The notes below the pieces were generated by a model, which saw only the letters and a list, made by a program, of their open reading frames with translations, was not told where the DNA came from and ran no database searches. A stretch of DNA of 14,382 nt from Clostridia bacterium (GTDB lineage: Bacteria; Bacillota; Clostridia; Peptostreptococcales; Anaerovoracaceae), in assembly GCA_900766045.1 (NCBI GenBank), contig CAAFTW010000006.1, forward strand, positions 1 to 14,382, in the 5' to 3' direction. Within the stretch, counting starts at the first letter, position 1, and each line of letters opens with the position of its first letter. The position numbers and the translations under genes are program-made. Shown piece after piece: positions 1 through 7,008 of this stretch.

Positions 1-18
1 AGTTGAATTTCGCGTTTC

Positions 19-420
19 CTGGCGAAAGGGCAATGTGAACCCTGCCCCTCTACGACGCTGAAGCGTCGCTGGCTGCCCGGAAACCTTGTTGTCGTCTGGC
101 GGAAAGGCAATGTGAACCCTGCCCTCTACGACGCTGAAGCGTCGCTGGCTGCCCGGGAACCTTGTTGTCGTCTGGCGGAAAGGCAATGTGAACCCTGCCC
201 CTCTACGACGCTGAAGCGTCGCTGGCTGCCCGGGAACCTTGTTGTCGTCTGGCGGAAAGGGCAATGCGAACCCTGCCCCTCTACGACGCTGAAGCGTCGC
301 TGGCTGCCCGGAAACCTTGTGATCGTCTGGCGAAAGGGCAATGCGAACCCTGCCCCTCTACGACGCTGAAGCGTCGCTGGCTGCCTGGGAACCTTGTGAT
401 CGTCTGGCGGAAAGGCAGTC
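19..420. repeat. Tandem array, ~77-bp unit, five full copies plus a partial
   Basis: Near-identical units begin at 19, 96, 172, 249 and 327 (lengths 77, 76, 77, 78, 77), with a truncated sixth from 404 to 420. Each unit contains a perfect 16-base palindrome, CGACGCTGAAGCGTCG, at 53-68, 129-144, 206-221, 284-299 and 361-376. It could fold as a 6-bp stem closed by a TGAA loop. GGGCA/TGCCC arms flank part of each unit. Copies differ by single-base indels and by a TTGTCG/TGATCG variant, so the array is not a maintained reading frame. No unique spacers separate the copies, which argues against CRISPR. It lies beyond the glg operon terminator. The function is unknown; it could be an intergenic minisatellite or a series of RNA hairpins if transcribed. 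Bases 1-18 show nothing recognisable. Confidence 0.93.
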
Positions 421-421
421 G

Positions 422-456
422 AAAAAGGGGATGTGTGAAATTCCGCACATCCCCTT
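422..456 (-). terminator. Rho-independent terminator of the minus-strand glg operon
   Basis: Arms 444-456 and 425-437 pair over 13 positions with one G-U wobble, around a 6-nt loop (438-443). On the minus strand the 3' arm ends CCCC and runs into TTTTT (bases 426 to 422), as in an intrinsic terminator. Reading plus, the hairpin is followed by CTATAC with no T tract, so it is oriented for minus-strand transcripts. It lies about 430 nt past the stop of the GH13-phosphoglucomutase gene, leaving an unusually long repeat-filled 3' UTR. Confidence 0.8.
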
Positions 457-476
457 CTATACTTATCACGCAGCAG

Positions 477-698
477 AATCTGGCCAGTCGCACAATTGAG
501 ACCGACGGCCTGAACAACCGACAATCTGAACAGCCGGACCCAAACAAGCAGACGCTGAATCTGGCCAGTCAAACAGCTGGGGCCGACAGCCTGAACAACC
601 GACAATCTGAACAGCCTGACCCGAACAAGCAGACGCTGAATCTGGCTAGTCGCACAACTGGGGCCGACAGCCTGAACAGCCAACAATCTGAACAGCCG
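477..698. repeat. Tandem array, 81-bp unit, 2.7 copies
   Basis: Units begin with AATCTGGC at 477, 558 and 639, exactly 81 bp apart; the third fades out near 698. Because 81 is divisible by three, the array is open in several frames on both strands and creates ORFs such as 264-737 (+) and 126-881 (-). Differences between copies include clear non-synonymous changes in either frame, there is no good ribosome-binding site, and the ORFs run into the unrelated 77-bp array. I therefore read it as non-coding minisatellite in the 3' UTR of the glg operon. It is unrelated in sequence to the 77-bp array. Confidence 0.9.
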
Positions 699-731
699 GG
701 CACGGGCGGCCGTACGGCTGATCGTCCATTC

Positions 732-755
732 GGCTGAGGCTGGCTGAGGCTCAGC
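732..755. repeat. 10-bp tandem duplication with a small palindrome
   Basis: GGCTGAGGCT occurs twice back to back (732-741 and 742-751). The second copy is part of the palindrome GCTGAG-G-CTCAGC (743-755). It lies in the 3' untranslated stretch of the glg operon. No function can be assigned. Confidence 0.7.
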
Positions 756-797
756 GGCCGGGCTGCTTAACGGCAGAGAGACCGCAATCCCTCCTTC

Positions 798-822
798 AGG
801 ATCATCCTTAGAGGATGATCCT
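798..822. repeat. Perfect 11-bp inverted repeat in the operon 3' UTR
   Basis: AGGATCATCCT (798-808) and AGGATGATCCT (812-822) are exact reverse complements around TAG. Transcribed on the minus strand it would form a stable hairpin about 62-86 nt after the phosphoglucomutase stop codon. What follows on that strand is purine-rich (GAAGGAGGG), not a U tract, so it is not a standard terminator. On the plus strand only TTT follows. It may protect the 3' end of the mRNA or simply be repeat debris. Confidence 0.75.
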
Positions 823-833
823 TTATAGGATAG

Positions 834-899
834 TTCCTGCAGGATAGTCCCTGCAGGATGATCTCTGATGGGCCCCTGCAAGATTACCCCTGCAGAATC
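834..899. repeat. Degenerate 14-bp repeats running into the end of the CDS
   Basis: Reading minus, ATCCTGCAGG-like units (core CCTGCAGG, PstI-like CTGCAG) recur with starts at plus positions 837, 851, 865, 876 and 890, mostly 14 bp apart. The copy nearest the gene encodes the last residues of the phosphoglucomutase (Ile-Leu-Gln-Gly) and reaches its stop codon at 884-886. The repeat family therefore straddles the coding boundary. The 11-bp inverted repeat at 798-822 uses related GGATNATCC words, suggesting a common origin. Confidence 0.75.
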
Positions 900-3800
900 T
901 TCATGCCGGTCTCAACTACGGCGTCGAGTTTTTTCTGGGCAGCGGCGTCGCTGTCATCGTGGACCATGACGTAGAGTTTGACTTTCGGCTCGGTGCCGGA
1001 CGGGCGAATTACGGCTGCGCTGCCGTCTTCCAGTTCGTAGTAGAGGACGTTGCTCTCCGGCAGGCCGGTGGCAGTGTTGTGGCCGGTTTTCAGGTCGGTG
1101 ACGACGCCGGTTTCATAGTCGCGGATGCGGGTGACGTTCAGGCCGCCGAAGGCTTCCGGCGCACTTTCGCGCAGTCCGGCCATCAGGGCATCCATCTTCT
1201 CGCGGCCATCGAGGCCTTCCATGACGTGGGAGGCAACTTTTTCTTTATAGAAGCCGTACTTTTCATAGAGTGCATGGAGGGCCTGGTAGAGGTTCATGCC
1301 GCGCTGCTCTTTATAGCGGCAGGCCATCTCGGCAACCAGCATGGAGGCGACGACGGCGTCTTTATCACGGGCGTAAGTTCCGGCCAGATAGCCGTTGCTC
1401 TCTTCGAATCCGAACAGATAAGTCCAGTCTCCGGAAGCCTGGAATTCTTTGATTTTCTCGCCGATGTACTTGAATCCGGTCAGGGTCTCGAACAGCTTGA
1501 TGTGGTTGACTTCGCAAATGCGGTTGGCCATGGATGTTGAGACGATGCTCTTGACCACGGCGCTGTTTTCTGCCAAAGTTCCGGTCTCTTTTCTGGCTTC
1601 GATCAGGAAATCGAGGAGCAGCACGCCGATCTGGTTTCCGGTCAGTGCCTGGTAGCCGTCATCCGTCTTTACGCAGACGCCGCAGCGGTCGCCGTCCGGG
1701 TCGGTTCCGATGATCAGATCCACGTTATTCTTCTTCGCAAGTTCGATGGCCATGGCGAATCCTTCCGTAAACTCCGGGTTCGGAGACTTTACGGTCGGGA
1801 AGTTTCCATCGATCACCATCTGCTCCGGAACGGTGATGATGTGCTTCAGGCCGTCCCTCTTCAGCACCTCCGGCACTAGTCTGTAGCCGCTGCCGTGGAA
1901 AGGCGTGTAAACAACCGCGAAGGTGTCTGCGGCCTTCTTCACCCAGTCTTTTGCAACAGACTGCTCCAGCACACGGCTGAGATATTTCTCATCCATTTCT
2001 TCTCCGAGCATGCGGATCAGGCCCTTGTCTTTCGCTTCCTGGAAGTCCATGCGCTTTACGCCCTTGAAGAAGTCGATTTTTTCCAGCTGGGCAGAGATTT
2101 CTGCGGCGTGTTCCGGCGGAAGCTGGGCGCCGTCTGCCCAGTAAACCTTGTAGCCGTTGTATTCCTTCGTATTATGGCTGGCGGTGATGTTGATGCCAGC
2201 GATGGATTTTGTCTCTCTTATGGCAAAGGACAGCTCCGGCGTCGGCCGGAGCTCATCAAAGAGCTTCACCGGGATGCCGTTAGCCGCGAGTACGGAAGCC
2301 GCCTCTTTGGCGAATTCCGGGCTGTTGTTTCTGGAGTCGTAAGCAATTGCCACGCCGCCGCCGATTTCTTCTCCGCAGGTATTGATCAGGTTTGCAAGTC
2401 CCTGGGTCGTGTAGCGGACGGTGTAGACGTTCATGCCGTTCAGCCCGGCGCGCATGATGCCGCGGAGTCCGGCTGTACCGAAATTCAGCATGGAGGTGAA
2501 CCGCTCCCGGATCTCCGCATCATCACCGGAAATTCCTTGCAGTTCTCTTTTTGTCGCCTCATCGACTGCGTCGGACGCGAGCCAGAGGTCGTAATTCTCG
2601 TTATATCCCATCGTTTCTTCTCCTTCTTCTTTCATATTTTCCAGAAGCAGCACTTCTCCCGGGAAAACGGTAATATTGTCGCGGAACAGCTGTCCGGTCA
2701 GGAGATCTCTCCAGACGCCGGCCAGAATCAGGACCTCATCCTGCTCTCCGCAATTCGCCGCAGTGACCATCCGCGTCTCGCCGTGCTCTCCGTAACGCTC
2801 AAAGGCATACATACCGCCGAATGCCGCGACGCTCCGGTAATGGCCCCGGGCATACACTCTGTGACTGCGGCGGATGGCGATGATTTTCCGATACCAGTTC
2901 TGCAGGTTCTTATTCTCATGCCCCCACGGATAACAGCGGCGGCAGAAGGGATCCTCGAAGCCTTCCATGCCGGCCTCATCGCCGTAGAAAATACACGGAA
3001 CGCCAGGCAGAGTCATATTGATAACCACGGCCATTTTCAGTCGGCGGACAGCCCGCTCCAGCTGCTGCTCATTCATATGGTAATTGGCTTTCTGATCACG
3101 GCTCGCCCGGTCCGGAAGGTCATTTTCACCGAGTGCAGTCAGAATCCGGATGGTATCATGAGTCCCCATGGTATTCATCAGACAGTGGATGACCTCAGGC
3201 GGGTAGTTTTCCAGGATATTTTCAATCCGATCCTGCATCAGAGACGCATCGCCGCCCATGATATAGTCGATGACGGCGGTCCGGAAAGGGTAGTTCATGA
3301 CCGAATCCAGCTTATCGCCTTCAAAATAGTTTTTACGCTCATCGTAAGAGATCTTGCTGGAGGCATCCTCCCAGACCTCTCCTAATAGAAGGCAGTCCGG
3401 TTTCTCCCGTTTTACGGCTCTGGCAAGGGTTTTCAGGAAGTGGTTCGGCAGTTCGTCGGCCACATCCAGACGCCAGCCGTCTGCGCCTTCTCTGAGCCAG
3501 TGCCGGGCGACGCCGTTGTCGCCGCAGATGAAGCGGATCCAGCCCGGATCGTTCTTATTAATCCGCGGAAGGGTCTCGATGCCCCACCAGGTCTCGTAGC
3601 GCTCGCCGCTGTGGAAATAGTACCAGCTGCGGTAAGGAGAATCCGGATGATTCCAGGCGCCGTTTCCGTACTGCCCGTAGCGGTCAAAATACACAGAATC
3701 CGACCCGGTATGGGAAAATACGCCGTCGAGGATGATATGCATGCCTCTTTTATGCGCTTCCCTGCACAGTGTCCGGAAATCTTCTTCCGTTCCGAACATC

Positions 3801-4507
3801 GGGTCAATCTTCATATAGTCAGTTGTATCGTATTTATGATTGGAGTAGGCGCTGAAAATCGGACTCAGATAAAGGCAGGTTACGCCGAGGCGCTGCAGAT
3901 AGGGCAGTTTCTCGATGATTCCCTTCAGATTTCCGCCGAAAAAGTCATTGTTCAGGATCTTTCCCTGCGCGTTCGGCCGGTATTCTGGGGTTCCTCCCCA
4001 GTCCGTGCGGATGACTTTTCCCTCCATCTGCACGTAATCACCGCTGTGGCAGAAACGGTCAACAAAAATATGATAAAACACGCCGCCGTACAGCCACTCC
4101 GGCGCCAGATACTTTCTCCGGTAAACGGTCTGCTGCCAGGCAGCCGGAAGATCGGTGATCACCGCGCGGTTGCCCCGCGGACTCTTTCCGGCACAGATCC
4201 AGCCCTGATCCGTCAGGATCTTAAAATAGTACCAGTACAGCCCCGTGTCGTAGATTCTCACCGATGTTTCAAATACCTTATAGGCGTCCGTTTCCGCCGG
4301 CGTATCCGACATATGCATCAGATATTCTGCCGTGCTGTGGTTCTTATCAAACTCAACCACCAGCCTGGCGTCCTGCGGATGAATGTCCTCCGCAGCCAGA
4401 ATCCGGAAACGGACACGAGAACCCGCCGGCACGGCGCCGGCAGGACTCTTGAACTGCAGATCACGTGAATTGAATATGACTTTTCCTTCTGTGTTCAACA
4501 CAGGCAT
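884..4507 (-). CDS. Fused GH13 alpha-amylase/neopullulanase-like enzyme and phosphoglucomutase
   Basis: This is one 1207-residue ORF with two full enzymes. Residues 1-~125 look like an N-terminal beta-sandwich starch-binding domain. Residues ~135-624 are a GH13 barrel: DGVFSHTG (261-268), GWRLDVADE (344-352, nucleophile D348), GEVW (376-379, acid/base E377), THD (449-451), and a C-terminal beta domain ending FPGEVLLLEN. It should act on alpha-glucans; exact specificity is unclear. Residues 633-1207 (575, normal length) are an alpha-phosphohexomutase of the PgcA type: TASHN with phosphoserine S777, metal loop DPDGDR (936-941), sugar loop GFEESNG (1033-1039), phosphate loop RPSGTEPK (1168-1175). 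It interconverts glucose-1-P and glucose-6-P. No signal peptide is seen, so it is cytosolic. The ATG at 4507 is 23 nt after glgD; AAGGGG lies only 1 nt upstream, an awkward spacing, but no better start exists. An internal ribosome-binding site may also make free mutase. A sequencing error hiding a stop is possible, but the junction reads cleanly. Confidence 0.9.
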   Translation of the reverse strand: MPVLNTEGKVIFNSRDLQFKSPAGAVPAGSRVRFRILAAEDIHPQDARLVVEFDKNHSTAEYLMHMSDTPAETDAYKVFETSVRIYDTGLYWYYFKILTDQGWICAGKSPRGNRAVITDLPAAWQQTVYRRKYLAPEWLYGGVFYHIFVDRFCHSGDYVQMEGKVIRTDWGGTPEYRPNAQGKILNNDFFGGNLKGIIEKLPYLQRLGVTCLYLSPIFSAYSNHKYDTTDYMKIDPMFGTEEDFRTLCREAHKRGMHIILDGVFSHTGSDSVYFDRYGQYGNGAWNHPDSPYRSWYYFHSGERYETWWGIETLPRINKNDPGWIRFICGDNGVARHWLREGADGWRLDVADELPNHFLKTLARAVKREKPDCLLLGEVWEDASSKISYDERKNYFEGDKLDSVMNYPFRTAVIDYIMGGDASLMQDRIENILENYPPEVIHCLMNTMGTHDTIRILTALGENDLPDRASRDQKANYHMNEQQLERAVRRLKMAVVINMTLPGVPCIFYGDEAGMEGFEDPFCRRCYPWGHENKNLQNWYRKIIAIRRSHRVYARGHYRSVAAFGGMYAFERYGEHGETRMVTAANCGEQDEVLILAGVWRDLLTGQLFRDNITVFPGEVLLLENMKEEGEETMGYNENYDLWLASDAVDEATKRELQGISGDDAEIRERFTSMLNFGTAGLRGIMRAGLNGMNVYTVRYTTQGLANLINTCGEEIGGGVAIAYDSRNNSPEFAKEAASVLAANGIPVKLFDELRPTPELSFAIRETKSIAGINITASHNTKEYNGYKVYWADGAQLPPEHAAEISAQLEKIDFFKGVKRMDFQEAKDKGLIRMLGEEMDEKYLSRVLEQSVAKDWVKKAADTFAVVYTPFHGSGYRLVPEVLKRDGLKHIITVPEQMVIDGNFPTVKSPNPEFTEGFAMAIELAKKNNVDLIIGTDPDGDRCGVCVKTDDGYQALTGNQIGVLLLDFLIEARKETGTLAENSAVVKSIVSTSMANRICEVNHIKLFETLTGFKYIGEKIKEFQASGDWTYLFGFEESNGYLAGTYARDKDAVVASMLVAEMACRYKEQRGMNLYQALHALYEKYGFYKEKVASHVMEGLDGREKMDALMAGLRESAPEAFGGLNVTRIRDYETGVVTDLKTGHNTATGLPESNVLYYELEDGSAAVIRPSGTEPKVKLYVMVHDDSDAAAQKKLDAVVETGMKILQG
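2609..2627 (-). promoter_or_regulatory. Internal Shine-Dalgarno and ATG at the GH13-mutase junction
   Basis: On the minus strand AGAAGGAG (2627-2620) is followed after 8 nt by ATG at 2611, which starts Met-Gly-Tyr-Asn, the natural beginning of phosphoglucomutases. The same bases are read through as the linker Lys-Glu-Glu-Gly-Glu-Glu-Thr (residues 626-632). A second in-frame ATG lies at 2635 (residue 625). The upstream gene has no stop before it. The cell could make both the fusion and a separate 575-residue mutase. That both are made is inference. Confidence 0.7.
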
Positions 4508-4530
4508 ACCCCTTTTCCCGACTAATAAAT

Positions 4531-5652
4531 TTAAATCCGGTCATCCCTCTTGCAGAAGAACGGATGTGTAATGTAACCAGACAGAATACGGTCTGAATTA
4601 ATGTAGACCGCCTTATCCAGAACGGCGTAATTCAGCCGCGCGCCGTCAGAAACCGTAGAATCCTGCATGACGACACTGTTGCTGACGATGGCATCCTTTC
4701 CGATATGCACACCTCTGAAGATGATGGAATTGCTGACATTTCCCTCGATGACCGCACCATCCGCGATCAGAGAATTGGTGACATTGGCGTGCGGACCGTA
4801 ATGCGTCGGCGCACTGTCGCTGACCTTGGTGATGACCGGGCCGTTCTCGGAATGGAAGAGCGCCTGTCTGACATCCGACCTCAGAAGCGACAGACTGCTT
4901 GCCAGATAGCCCGGAAGCGTGTCCAGGTACAGGGCGATCTCATCGACACCATATGCCCATACGCCGCCCTCCTCGATCAGAGCCGGCGCAACGTCCTTTC
5001 TGAAGCTGAGATTTTTCTGCCCATGATAGCTGTCCATAATGTCCAGAAGATCCTCACGATCCATCATAAACGCGCCGACCGCACAGTGACCGCCAAGCTT
5101 GCCCTGACGGGTAATATCAATGCCCAGCACACGTCCGTCACGGTCCACATCCATCCAGGTCCGTGCGATACCATCCTGCGCATTCATCGGCCGTGTGGTG
5201 TACATAATCGTCATTCTCGCGTTATGCGCTTCATGGAACTGGAGCATTTTGTTATAGTCCACATTCATGACCGGTGTACAGCTCGTGATCAGAATGTATT
5301 TTTCCTTAACCCGGCGCAGATAAGACTCATTCTCCAACAACGCATTGTAACGACTCCGCTTGAGTCCGTTTACATTTTGTTCCGTAGAAAACGGCGGAAG
5401 GAAGGTCAGGCCGCCCCGCTTGCGCTCCAGATCCCATACGGCACCGGCTCCTGTGTGTCCCATCAGGCTCTGGTATTTTTCCCTTGCCACCATTCCGACT
5501 GAACTGATTCCGGAGTTCGTCATATTCGACAAAGTGAAATCGATCAAGCGGTAACGCGCTCCGAACGGAATAGCCGCCAGCGTTCTCTTCCTGATCAGTT
5601 CCGGCACATCGACAGCGCCGGTATCAGCTAAAATAATTCCTGCTGCATCCAT
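4531..5652 (-). CDS. glgD: GlgD, non-catalytic-type ADP-glucose pyrophosphorylase subunit
   Basis: This 373-residue protein is a GlgC homologue with the nucleotidyltransferase fold followed by a left-handed beta-helix (about 285-355: repeats such as GAVIEGNVSNSIIF). It keeps IPFGARYRLIDF (28-39) but lacks the GGxGxRL nucleotide loop, replaced by ADTGAVDVPELI (9-20). The SGDHIYKM motif is replaced by TSCTPVMNVDY (123-133). These losses are the hallmark of GlgD, which in Bacillota is known to pair with GlgC, raise its activity and change its allosteric behaviour. Start: ATG at 5652 with GGGAGG 7 nt upstream. It follows glgC by 12 nt, and the Shine-Dalgarno overlaps the glgC stop, suggesting coupled, roughly balanced production of the two subunits. 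The next gene begins 23 nt downstream. Confidence 0.95.
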   Translation of the reverse strand: MDAAGIILADTGAVDVPELIRKRTLAAIPFGARYRLIDFTLSNMTNSGISSVGMVAREKYQSLMGHTGAGAVWDLERKRGGLTFLPPFSTEQNVNGLKRSRYNALLENESYLRRVKEKYILITSCTPVMNVDYNKMLQFHEAHNARMTIMYTTRPMNAQDGIARTWMDVDRDGRVLGIDITRQGKLGGHCAVGAFMMDREDLLDIMDSYHGQKNLSFRKDVAPALIEEGGVWAYGVDEIALYLDTLPGYLASSLSLLRSDVRQALFHSENGPVITKVSDSAPTHYGPHANVTNSLIADGAVIEGNVSNSIIFRGVHIGKDAIVSNSVVMQDSTVSDGARLNYAVLDKAVYINSDRILSGYITHPFFCKRDDRI

Positions 5653-5667
5653 AATCGCGCCTCCCTA
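5653..5667 (-). promoter_or_regulatory. glgD ribosome-binding site overlapping the glgC stop codon
   Basis: The minus strand reads TAGGGAGG: the glgC stop TAG (5667-5665) runs straight into the GGGAGG of glgD (5665-5660), 7 nt before its ATG. This arrangement usually couples translation, fitting subunits of one enzyme. Confidence 0.8.
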
Positions 5668-6873
5668 TTTATTCTTCATCTTGTCTGCAGTAACGATTTC
5701 TCCCGGCTGCACAGCTGTGCCCTCCGGAACCGTAATATCTCTGGCAATGACGGTGAGATTTCCATCTGACTGCGCTCCTCCGACGCGGCAGTTATTCTTG
5801 ATTTCCACGTCTTCCGCAACAATAGAATATTCCACCTTTGCGCCTGCGTGGATTTTTGCGCCGCTGAGAATAACGCTGTCTTTAATCTCCGCGCCTTCAT
5901 CTACGTCGACGTTATCAAACAGAACGCTGTGCTCCACTTTTCCGTTGATTTCGCAGCCGCTTCCCATAATGGAATTGGTTACGTCTGCGGTACTTCCGAG
6001 GAACTGCGGCTCATTCAGCAGATGGCGGTAGTAGATTCTCCAGCCCGGGTCGTTCAGAATCAGACGTTCCTCTTCAGACGGATCCATGCCGATCGCATCC
6101 ATATTTGCCGACCAGTAGGAAGCCAGTGTTCCTACATCACGCCAGTAGCCCTTATACAGGTAGGCGAACATTCTGCGGTTTTCATTCAGCATCTTCGGAA
6201 TGATATCCTTCCCGAAATCATTAGAGGAATCCGGATCGGCTTCATCTTCCTGAAGATATTTAATCAGAACATCTGTGGAGAAGATATAGACACCCATGGA
6301 TGCCTGCGTACTCTTCGGATGCGCCGGCTTTTCCTCAAACTCAAGAATGCGGCCGCGGTCGTCCGTATTCATGATGCCGAAGCGGGAAGCTTCCTTCGGA
6401 TCAACATCGATGACGGCAATCGTGCAGTCTGCGTGATTCTTGATGTGCTCCTGCAGCATCAGATCATAGTTCATCTTGTAAATATGGTCTCCGGAAAGAA
6501 TCAGTACATATTCTGGATCATATCTTTTAATAAACGCGATATGCTGATAAATTGCATTCGCCGTTCCCTTAAACCAGTCGGAACGCTGTCCGGTCTGGTA
6601 CGGCGGCAGGGTGTGGAGTCCTCCGAAGCGGCGGTTCAGATCCCACGGCTCGCCCATGCCTAAGTAATCATTCAGTTCCATCGGACGGTACTGTGTCAGG
6701 ACGCCGACGGTGTCAACGCCTGAATTCAGGCAGTTTGACAGCGGGAAGTCGATGATGCGGTAACGCGCGCCGAATGGTACGGCCGGCTTGGCGATATCTT
6801 CTGTCAGCGGCATCAGTCTGCTGCCCTGACCTCCTGCGAGGAGCATCGCCAGGCATTTTTTCCTTTTAATCAT
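5665..6873 (-). CDS. glgC: GlgC, catalytic glucose-1-phosphate adenylyltransferase
   Basis: GlgC makes ADP-glucose and pyrophosphate from ATP and glucose-1-P, the committed step of bacterial glycogen synthesis. The 402-residue protein has normal family length. It shows GGQGSRL (14-20), KPAVPFGARYRIIDF (29-43), GTANAIYQ (103-110), SGDHIYKMNYD (127-137, D129 in the metal/catalytic position), FEEKP (179-183, sugar-phosphate Lys182), NDFGKDIIP (218-226) and a C-terminal beta-helix with NSIMG/HSVLF repeats. All catalytic motifs missing from GlgD are intact here. I choose ATG at 6873 rather than TTG at 6879: AGAGGG (6886-6881) lies 7 nt from the ATG but only 1 nt from the TTG. It is preceded by 135 nt after glgB containing a hairpin and an A-rich stretch. 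No low-complexity tail is present, unlike GlgA, GlgB and GlgP. Confidence 0.96.
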   Translation of the reverse strand: MIKRKKCLAMLLAGGQGSRLMPLTEDIAKPAVPFGARYRIIDFPLSNCLNSGVDTVGVLTQYRPMELNDYLGMGEPWDLNRRFGGLHTLPPYQTGQRSDWFKGTANAIYQHIAFIKRYDPEYVLILSGDHIYKMNYDLMLQEHIKNHADCTIAVIDVDPKEASRFGIMNTDDRGRILEFEEKPAHPKSTQASMGVYIFSTDVLIKYLQEDEADPDSSNDFGKDIIPKMLNENRRMFAYLYKGYWRDVGTLASYWSANMDAIGMDPSEEERLILNDPGWRIYYRHLLNEPQFLGSTADVTNSIMGSGCEINGKVEHSVLFDNVDVDEGAEIKDSVILSGAKIHAGAKVEYSIVAEDVEIKNNCRVGGAQSDGNLTVIARDITVPEGTAVQPGEIVTADKMKNK

Positions 6874-6949
6874 AGCCAAACCCTCTTTTCTGGTTCTTTC
6901 TTAAGCATTTTATTTTTTCCTTAAATCTGTGATGTAATGGATATCTATT

Positions 6950-6983
6950 GCCTGATCTGCCTGCGGCAGATCTTGTTTCAGGC
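6950..6983 (-). other. Stem-loop in the glgB-glgC gap
   Basis: GATCTGCC (6954-6961) and GGCAGATC (6965-6972) are an exact 8-bp inverted repeat around TGC. Outer arms GCCTGA (6950-6955) and TCAGGC (6978-6983) can lengthen it with a bulge. No U tract follows on the minus strand, so it is not a classical terminator. It could stabilise the upstream mRNA or limit read-through, giving different levels of glgB and glgC. The rest of the gap up to glgC is A-rich and has no convincing promoter. Confidence 0.6.
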
Positions 6984-7008
6984 TTTCTGTCTGTATCCGG
7001 GAAAGCGG

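Noticed and set aside
19..420. CRISPR array
   Set aside because: Whole units of 76-78 bp are nearly identical, with no unique spacers between short repeats and no cas genes.
126..881. Long minus-strand ORF of 251 codons, and plus-strand ORFs at 112-369 and 264-737, through the repeat region
   Set aside because: They are open only because the 77-bp and 81-bp units lack stops. They cross two unrelated arrays and the terminator hairpin, have no good ribosome-binding site, and show non-synonymous drift between units.
1..883. Insertion sequence or other mobile element
   Set aside because: There is no transposase, no terminal inverted repeats with target duplication, and no integrase; only tandem repeats are visible.
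1895..3385. 496-codon antisense ORF opposite the GH13-mutase gene
   Set aside because: It is a shadow of the real gene, with no ribosome-binding site or recognisable motifs.
884..4507. Frameshift or pseudogene explanation for the fusion
   Set aside because: Both halves keep all catalytic motifs, the frame is continuous and the junction falls exactly between a natural GH13 end and a natural mutase start. A missed stop codon cannot be fully excluded from sequence alone.
6874..6879. TTG at 6879 as the glgC start
   Set aside because: The Shine-Dalgarno AGAGGG ends 1 nt from the TTG but 7 nt from the ATG at 6873, so the ATG is favoured.
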